NCBI GenBank assembly: GCA_029261905.1
Contig: JAJDAM010000146.1
Span: 1-7,527 of the forward strand
Length of the DNA stretch: 7,527 nt
Direction: 5' to 3'
From: Deltaproteobacteria bacterium
GTDB taxonomy: Bacteria > Myxococcota_A > UBA9160 > SMWR01
In this document: positions 1-5,198 of the stretch, in pieces
Layout: the number at the start of each line of letters is the position of its first letter
Position numbering within the stretch: position 1 is the stretch's first letter
Made by a program: the position numbers and the translations under genes
Notes under the pieces: model-generated
Database searches by the model: none
Told to the model about the DNA's origin: nothing
Seen by the model: only the letters and a program-made list of their open reading frames with translations

Positions 1-1479
1 GTCCTGCGCGATGATGGACTCTCCTACCAGGACTACCTGGAGCAGCTCACGTTTCTGCTCTTCCTCAAGATGGCCGACGAGCGCGCCCAGCTCACCGGCG
101 AGGAGCAGCCGATCCCCGACGGCTACCGCTGGGCCGACCTCGCCGCGCCCCAGATGGAAGGCGTCGAGCTGGAGCAGCACTACCGCGACACGCTGCGCGA
201 GCTGGGCAAGCAGGGCGGGATGCTCGGGCTGATCTTCGAGAAGGCCCAGAACAAGATCCAGGACCCAGCCAAGCTCCGACAACTCATCGTCGAGCTGATC
301 GGCAAGGAGGACTGGTCGTCGATGGCCGCCGACGTGAAGGGCGACGCCTATGAGGGGCTCCTGGAGAAGAACGCCCAGGACGTGAAGGGCGGCGCGGGGC
401 AGTACTTCACGCCCCGCCCGGTCATCCAGGCGCTCGTGGACTGCGTCCAGCCCCAGCCCGGCGAGATCGTCGTGGATCCCGCCTGCGGTACGGGAGGCTT
501 TCTCCTGGCCGCCCACGAGTACCTCAAGAGCCACGCCGAGTTGGACCGCGACCAGACGAAGCACCTGCGCTTCGAGGCGCTGCGCGGCGTCGAGCTGGTC
601 CCGAACGTCTCCCGCCTGTGCGGGATGAACCTCTACCTCCACGGGATCGGCCCCAACGGGGGAGAGGACTACGACCCGCCGATCAAGACCGACGACGCGC
701 TTCGAAACGAGCCGAGCGATCACGCCGACGTGGTTGTGACGAACCCTCCCTTCGGCAAGAAGTCTTCAATCACGGTCGTCAACGAGGAGGGCGACACCGA
801 CCGCCAGTCGCTGACGTACAACCGCCCCGACTTCTGGACGACGACGTCGAACAAACAGCTCAACTTCGTCCAGCACGTCAAGTCGCTGCTCAAGATCCAC
901 GGTCGAGCCGCCGTCGTCGTGCCCGACAACGTCCTCTTCGAGGGCGGAGCAGGGGAAACTGTACGCAAGAACCTGCTCCAGGAGTGCGAGGTCCACACGA
1001 TCCTTCGACTCCCGACCGGCATCTTCTACGCCCAGGGCGTGAAGGCGAACGTGCTCTTCTTCGACCGGAAGCCCGGCGCCAAGGACCCGTGGACGAAGAC
1101 AGTCTGGGTCTATGACCTGCGCACGAATAAGCACTTCACGCTCAAGACGAAACGCATGATCCGCGGCGACCTCGACGAGTTCGTCGAGTGCTACCGCCCT
1201 GGCGACCGCCACAAGCGCAAGGCGACCTGGTCCGAGGAGACGCCGGACGGCCGCTGGCGGCCCTATTCGTACGACGAAATCATCAACCGCGACAAGGTCA
1301 GCCTCGACATCTTCTGGCTCCGCGACGAAAGCCTGGAGGACTCGGCGAACCTGCCGGACCCGCACATTCTCGCTGAGGAGATCGCAGACGATCTTCGCGC
1401 GAGCCTCGAACAGATCGAGTCGATCCTCACAGACCTTCAGGGCCGAGTGGCGCCATCGCCGACGGATCCCGGTTCGTGA
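1..1479 (+). CDS. hsdM: Type I restriction-modification DNA methyltransferase subunit M (5' partial)
   Basis: N6-adenine DNA methyltransferase, the modification subunit of a type I restriction-modification complex, which in this family acts in the cytoplasm with a specificity subunit (HsdS). The frame is open from base 1, so the start lies just outside the window; 492 residues are visible, and comparison with family length suggests only a short N-terminal piece is missing. The ATG at 70 is internal, because the preceding residues (DYLEQLTFLLFLKMADE) are the typical start of the helical HsdM N-terminal domain. Visible residues 159-167 are DPACGTGGF, the SAM-binding motif I, and 248-251 are NPPF, the catalytic motif IV of adenine methylases. 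Residues near 300-355 carry the conserved C-terminal part of the catalytic domain (VVPDNVLFEGG, LPTGIFYAQGVKANVLFF). The charged helical C-terminus ends normally at TGA 1477-1479. The expected hsdS does not follow; a DUF4238 pseudogene does. Confidence 0.96.
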   Translation, partial: VLRDDGLSYQDYLEQLTFLLFLKMADERAQLTGEEQPIPDGYRWADLAAPQMEGVELEQHYRDTLRELGKQGGMLGLIFEKAQNKIQDPAKLRQLIVELIGKEDWSSMAADVKGDAYEGLLEKNAQDVKGGAGQYFTPRPVIQALVDCVQPQPGEIVVDPACGTGGFLLAAHEYLKSHAELDRDQTKHLRFEALRGVELVPNVSRLCGMNLYLHGIGPNGGEDYDPPIKTDDALRNEPSDHADVVVTNPPFGKKSSITVVNEEGDTDRQSLTYNRPDFWTTTSNKQLNFVQHVKSLLKIHGRAAVVVPDNVLFEGGAGETVRKNLLQECEVHTILRLPTGIFYAQGVKANVLFFDRKPGAKDPWTKTVWVYDLRTNKHFTLKTKRMIRGDLDEFVECYRPGDRHKRKATWSEETPDGRWRPYSYDEIINRDKVSLDIFWLRDESLEDSANLPDPHILAEEIADDLRASLEQIESILTDLQGRVAPSPTDPGS

Positions 1480-1485
1480 AACTTG

Positions 1486-2767
1486 ATGCCCGACTACCGG
1501 CGAAATCACTATGTCCCACGCTGGTATCAGAATCGGTTCCTTCCGAAAGGCTCAGGTGAGCGGAAGTTCCACTATCTCGACTTGAAGCCCCAGATTGCCA
1601 CGTCAGACAAGACGAGATACCGGAGAAGATCAATTCTTCGCTGGGGCTCGCGGAGTTGCTTCGCAGAAGAAGACCTCTACACAACGCGGTTCGGTGACTG
1701 GGAATCAACTGAGATCGAAAGGCGATTCTTCGGCCCGGTAGATGCGCTTGGGCGAAGGGCTGTCGAGTACTTCTCGCAGTTCGAGCATCCCGATGTTGAA
1801 CACGGGGCGTTGCAAGATCTGTTGAAATACATGAGCGTCCAGTAACTGAGGACGCCCAAGGGACTAGCCTACCTGGCCGATTTTGCTGGGGAGAGAGACA
1901 AGAATCGTCTCCTATTCCGACTGCAGAAACTTCAGCAGATGCACTGCGCGATGTGGGCAGAGTCAGTCTGGTCAATTTTCGATGCATCGCAATCCAACAC
2001 GAAGTTCCTGATTACAGATCATCCGGTGACGGTCTACAACAAGGCTTGCTCCGAGATCCAAGTACTGCCGAGGACACCAGGATCCGGACATCGGGCTCAT
2101 CGGGACGCACACCATCTTCCCGTTGTCGTTAGAGAAGATGCTGGTTCTAACGAATCTGTCGTGGGCACGGAACCCTTATGCGAATCCGATCCGCCCCCGG
2201 CCCAATGCGCGACTCTTTGGTCCGACCGTCTTCAATTTTCTTGAAATTCAGACGAGACGGGTCTTAGCTGAACTTGAGGTGCAGCAGATCAACTTCGTGC
2301 TGAAGAAGCGCGCGCTGCGATTCGTAGCAGCAGCGGTTGAGGACTGGCTGTATTCGGAAGCGGTTTTGCCGGTGTCGGATTGGAGCCGACTGGGCGAGGG
2401 GTATCTGTTCATGCCCGATCCGCGTTCGATGAGTTTCTCGTCGGAAGTTGCCTTCGGGTACGAAAGTGGCCCGCCTGACAAGTTCGACGAGTATGGAAGA
2501 GTTCCTGGGGATAGCGATTTCGGGAATCAAGCTATGCGGGATCGCGAATGGGATAGTTTCCAGGCTTTCAAGGGCGAGTTCGCGCGAAAGTTCGGCCCTC
2601 GTCGCCGAGGTCGCTCCTTTCAGGCAGGACGCCTAGACAACGAGGTTGATGATCCTGATTCGCACAAGCATCACCTCGATCAGGAAGCAATGAAGCCCCA
2701 GCAGCCGCAAGGCGCGCCAAATCGAAGGAAGCGACGAACCGCTCGGAAGCGCAAGAGACGTCACTGA
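1486..2767 (+). pseudogene. DUF4238-family protein, disrupted by a nonsense codon and a frameshift
   Basis: Remnant of a DUF4238-family gene; the family's biochemical function is not known to me. Reading from ATG 1486 gives MPDYRRNHYVPRWYQNRF, matching the family's N-terminal HYVP signature. The frame hits TAA at 1843-1845 (codon 120) within a YMSVQ*LRTPKGLAYLA context, where a lysine codon (AAA) is the likely ancestor. The same frame then continues through FLITDHPVTVYNKAC, resembling the family's conserved S/T-D-x-P-V segment. Around 2047-2056 the coding signal moves to the next frame (PRSKYCRGHQDPDIGLIGTHT) and runs to TGA 2765-2767. Removing one base restores a 426-residue reading, apart from the stop. 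The C-terminus is a very basic tail (RRKRRTARKRKRRH). The gene begins 6 bp after the methylase stop with no clear Shine-Dalgarno, suggesting coupling to it. A TTG at 1483 is an alternative start. Two independent lesions without homopolymers favour real decay over sequencing error, but that cannot be proved here. Confidence 0.85.
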
Positions 2768-2771
2768 AATC

Positions 2772-2789
2772 CGCTGGCTTGGCCAAGCG
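2772..2789. terminator. Weak GC-rich hairpin between convergent genes
   Basis: The 53-bp gap between the DUF4238 remnant and the Fic gene contains CGCTGGC-TTG-GCCAAGCG, which can form a seven-pair stem with one bulged A; its core GCTTGGCCAAGC is a perfect 12-bp palindrome. Its place between two converging reading frames suits a bidirectional terminator, but there is no T-tract on either side, so the assignment is tentative. Confidence 0.25.
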
Positions 2790-2820
2790 ATTCCTGGTGT
2801 GAAATTCGGTCCCGATGAAT

Positions 2821-4302
2821 CTACAGCCGATCACCATACGTCTTGATTGCGACTGCGAGCGCGGAATCCAGCCAGCGATCGTAGGACTCCGCGATCTGCG
2901 ATTCTTCCGTCTTATAAGTGAAGACGAACGGCTCAAGGGAGCAAGGTGTGAATTCTTCCGCGATGCGCTCGCGATCGTCGGAGTCCTCGAATGACTCAAG
3001 TCGAGCGAAAGCGGTTGCCTCCATGATGCCGGAAAGTTCTCGGCCGACGTGGTGAAGCGATGCAACGAATACGAGGCGTTCCCTCGCGACACGGATTGCC
3101 CCCTTAACGAAATAGTGGTCCTCGTCGAAGTTGATAAATTTCCCGGAGGCAGAGCCCAGCTTGATGACGTCGAACTTGTACCAATGTGCATTGTTTCGAT
3201 CGCGCCCGCCGTTTGAGATATGAATATCGGGCTCTCCCAAATGGGCGATAGGCGCTTTGAGTTCGTTGTATGTGCTCTCGATCGCAGCTCTGGTCCGGGT
3301 TCGAAGCTGTTCTGCGAGCGAATTGACGCTTCGCAACTCGGTGTTTTTCTCCTCCATCCTACGGTTGAATTTGGCTGCGAGGCTCTCGATTACTGCTGAC
3401 GTGAGCGCGCGTTCTTGTGCGATTTCGGCGTCCGTATCAATGCTGAGAGCTTCGAGGATCGCGGCCCGTTCGAGCCGCGCGAATAACTGGGCCAGTGGTG
3501 TTAAGTCGCCCTGATCAGCTACTTCGAGCGCGTCGATGTACTCCGTTCGAAGATCACGATCAATGACCAGTGGAAGCAGATCTGCTTGCAAGAGTACAAG
3601 TGTGACGAGAGCGCGACCGACGCGACCGTTGCCATCCTGATATGGGTGAATCTGCGTGAATCGGTGATGCAACCAGGAAGCAACGATGATCGGGTCTTCG
3701 TTTGAATATTGGCCGAACCATCTCAGTAGATTCTCTATCTCCGATTCGGTCTGGATCGGAGGGCAGTACTCATGCAAAGAACCATCGGGTCGATTGGGGT
3801 TGTTCGGCTGCTTCTTAAACTCCCCCTTCCGGAGCGTAATTTGGTGACGGCGACCGACCTGATCTACGGCGCTCGTCGTGTTCTGGTGCTTCGTGAGAAT
3901 TGCGTGCAACTCGTGCATTACCCCGTTGGTGAGGCGTCGTTTTCCTGCCACGCAATCAACAACGAGCTGAATCGCGGCTTCCTGGTCCCGCAGAAAGTCG
4001 ATCAAGTGGTCCGGCTCTATGTCGGTGTTCGAGCGTGAGACCAACTCCTCAGCGAACCCGCGCGCAACGAGAGCCTCAGTCGTACCCCTATCGAGGTCGT
4101 ATAGGCGTTCTAGTATTCCGGTCTCTATGCTGAGACGCCTGATCAGTCGCTCCTTGAATTTCTTCAAGTTTTCGGGGCTCGAATCGGCGAGGCGCTGCCT
4201 TGCCAAGGCCCATGAGTCGTACAGGGGCTGGGTAGCGGCGAGGTCGATCTGTCGTTCTTGATCTGACAGTGGCTTGATCGCTGTCCATTTGAAATCCGAC
4301 AT
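2821..4302 (-). CDS. Fic-domain protein (probable AMP-transferase type)
   Basis: Fic proteins usually transfer AMP, or another phosphate-containing group, from a nucleotide to a hydroxyl of a target protein. The 493-residue product carries a complete active-site loop at residues 219-230, HPYQDGNGRVGR, with catalytic H219, acidic D223 and the nucleotide-binding Gly/Asn/Arg positions all present. Residues about 153-182 form the target-binding flap that precedes it (QITLRKGEF to HEYCPP). Residues 51-75 (RRLSIETGILERLYDLDRG) occupy the place of the inhibitory helix, but the textbook S/TxxxEG/N pattern is not met. About residues 291-345 look helical and possibly coiled-coil, and 346-493 form a C-terminal domain I cannot name. 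I chose ATG 4302 because MSDFKWTAIKPLSDQE starts like the family and is preceded by GGGGGAG; an in-frame extension to a GTG at 4452 lacks family-like sequence. The target is unknown. No antitoxin-like gene abuts it. Confidence 0.93.
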   Translation of the reverse strand: MSDFKWTAIKPLSDQERQIDLAATQPLYDSWALARQRLADSSPENLKKFKERLIRRLSIETGILERLYDLDRGTTEALVARGFAEELVSRSNTDIEPDHLIDFLRDQEAAIQLVVDCVAGKRRLTNGVMHELHAILTKHQNTTSAVDQVGRRHQITLRKGEFKKQPNNPNRPDGSLHEYCPPIQTESEIENLLRWFGQYSNEDPIIVASWLHHRFTQIHPYQDGNGRVGRALVTLVLLQADLLPLVIDRDLRTEYIDALEVADQGDLTPLAQLFARLERAAILEALSIDTDAEIAQERALTSAVIESLAAKFNRRMEEKNTELRSVNSLAEQLRTRTRAAIESTYNELKAPIAHLGEPDIHISNGGRDRNNAHWYKFDVIKLGSASGKFINFDEDHYFVKGAIRVARERLVFVASLHHVGRELSGIMEATAFARLESFEDSDDRERIAEEFTPCSLEPFVFTYKTEESQIAESYDRWLDSALAVAIKTYGDRL

Positions 4303-4305
4303 GAA

Positions 4306-4326
4306 CTCCCCCGGCTTTTGATTGTA
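4306..4326 (-). promoter_or_regulatory. Candidate -10 box and ribosome binding site of the Fic gene
   Basis: On the minus strand TACAAT (4326-4321) matches five of six bases of the -10 consensus, and GGGGGAG (4312-4306) lies three bases before the ATG at 4302. A start of transcription near 4314 would leave a leader of about 12 bases. No good -35 hexamer is seen at 16-18 bp, so the promoter is only a candidate. The short SD spacing still supports the chosen ATG over upstream starts. Confidence 0.35.
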
Positions 4327-4448
4327 GCATCGGATCGCCGCGGTCCGGTGTCGCCTGACGTGTCGATGGAGACAGGAGCTGAATCGGTCAGCCGGCTGCG
4401 CCGAGGCTCGCCCGCACCAACCAGGCAGCCGTGATCGATAACCGATTT

Positions 4449-4994
4449 TCACCGTCCGGCGCTCGCCGATCCTCGGCCCGCCACGCGCGCATCGACCATT
4501 TCGACTGTGCTGATTGCGAGACCAATGCGTCGGAGTTCAAGAGTGTCGCTGCCACGGACACCGCGGAAGTTTCCCGATTCGAGTTCATCAAGCCGCTTTT
4601 CCACGAGGTCCAGGATCCTCGAATTGAGCGCGTGAATGCGGGCGCGGTTCTCAAAGACCGCTTCGGCTTCCTGCGCAACAAAGCGCCGAGAAATTTCGTC
4701 GGCCGCTGCTTGCGCTACTTCTGCGCCGACTTCGCGCGGATCCCGCCACTGGTCTTGCTTGGCCCTTTTTCGGATTCCGCTGTCACTTGCGCCGAACTCC
4801 TGGGCGAGGGCACGGAATGACGTTCCAGACGTCTCTCGCGCTATTCGGATCGCGGTCCAGTCGTGGCGGGGATGGGGCCGACCTTTCTTCGGGCTGGATT
4901 TCGCCTGGACAGCCCGGCGAGATAGCCGCACCAGGTCCGGCGCGGGGGCCCCGGGCGGGGAGTAATTTCTAACCCCTTCTAGTTCTAGTCCCAT
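4449..4994 (-). CDS. Small helix-turn-helix protein, phage terminase small subunit-like
   Basis: Open frame of 181 residues. Residues about 47-83 (WTAIRIARE, then FRALAQEFGASDSGIRKRAK) form a homeodomain-like helix-turn-helix ending in a QW pair, the pattern of terminase small subunits and similar phage DNA-binding proteins, in which this module recognises packaging-site DNA. Residues 90-170 are mostly helical and charged, as in the oligomerisation region of such proteins. The first about 40 residues are Pro/Arg/Lys-rich and unconvincing, and no Shine-Dalgarno precedes ATG 4994, so the true start may be internal, for example the GTG codon at residue 22. No terminase large subunit or other phage gene is adjacent: the next gene on the same strand is the Fic gene, 146 bp downstream. 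It may be a phage relic or simply an unrelated HTH regulator; the family assignment comes from pattern resemblance only. Confidence 0.55.
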   Translation of the reverse strand: MGLELEGVRNYSPPGAPAPDLVRLSRRAVQAKSSPKKGRPHPRHDWTAIRIARETSGTSFRALAQEFGASDSGIRKRAKQDQWRDPREVGAEVAQAAADEISRRFVAQEAEAVFENRARIHALNSRILDLVEKRLDELESGNFRGVRGSDTLELRRIGLAISTVEMVDARVAGRGSASAGR

Positions 4995-5035
4995 GTGGCG
5001 CCGAAACTACTGACCATAAGGACCCGAAAGGGCTT

Positions 5036-5100
5036 CTGGAGCCATTCCGGGTGCTCCTGAGAGGCGGTGACGAAGCAGATCCACCTCCTGGAGCCATTCC
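5036..5100. repeat. 13-bp direct repeat pair CTGGAGCCATTCC
   Basis: CTGGAGCCATTCC occurs at 5036-5048 and again at 5088-5100, 52 bp apart start to start, in the noncoding gap between the HTH gene and the VWA gene. A 13-bp exact match at this distance is unlikely by chance. It could be a deletion or insertion footprint or a pair of protein binding sites; nothing nearby decides. Confidence 0.6.
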
Positions 5101-5161
5101 CAGGTTTGGTTCCAACTCAGATGGCTTTGGGACGCCATCACTATTCTGTGTTTCTCTCCCA

Positions 5162-5181
5162 TGGCACGCTTGTGGCACGCT
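5162..5181 (+). promoter_or_regulatory. Sigma-54-like motif formed by a 9-bp direct repeat
   Basis: TGGCACGCT occurs at 5162-5170 and 5173-5181, eleven bases apart. Together they read TGGCACG-CTTG-TGGCA, close to the sigma-54 consensus TGGCACG-N4-TTGC, with the essential GG and GC exactly 12 bp apart. It points rightward into the 3' end of the oppositely oriented VWA gene, so a transcript would be antisense to it. No enhancer site or plus-strand gene is seen, and the match may be a by-product of the repeat. Confidence 0.25.
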
Positions 5182-5198
5182 CTCCTCGAGTCAGTGTG

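Larger units (their letters stand above)
4995..5198. other. Noncoding gap between the HTH gene and the VWA gene
   Basis: I find no convincing gene on either strand in these 204 bases; the short open frames have no family-like sequence. It holds a 13-bp direct repeat, a pair of 9-bp repeats overlapping a sigma-54-like motif, and a small CCC-GAAA-GGG hairpin near 5023-5032. There is no T-rich intrinsic terminator for the VWA gene. Confidence 0.6.

Noticed and set aside
766..1509. 247-codon open frame on the minus strand opposite hsdM
   Set aside because: The sense strand encodes conserved methylase motifs over the same interval; the antisense product has no recognisable domain.
2042..2060. Programmed ribosomal frameshift in the DUF4238 gene
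   Set aside because: There is no slippery heptamer or shifty stop at the frame change, and the upstream in-frame TAA would still block expression.
4303..4452. In-frame 50-residue N-terminal extension of the Fic protein from GTG 4452
   Set aside because: The extension is Arg/His/Cys-rich without Fic-like sequence, whereas ATG 4302 has a purine-rich SD and a family-like beginning.
4941..4960. G-quadruplex candidate in the G-rich run
   Set aside because: The G-runs are interrupted by CCCC, which favours the palindrome GGGGCCCC instead; it also lies in the coding start of the HTH gene.
4960..5000. Possible tRNA 3' end or attachment-site core (TTCTAGTTCTAGTCCC resembles a T-arm)
   Set aside because: The bases before the putative T-loop do not pair with those after it, and no acceptor, D-arm or anticodon arm can be drawn. 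TCTAGT is just a tandem 6-mer.
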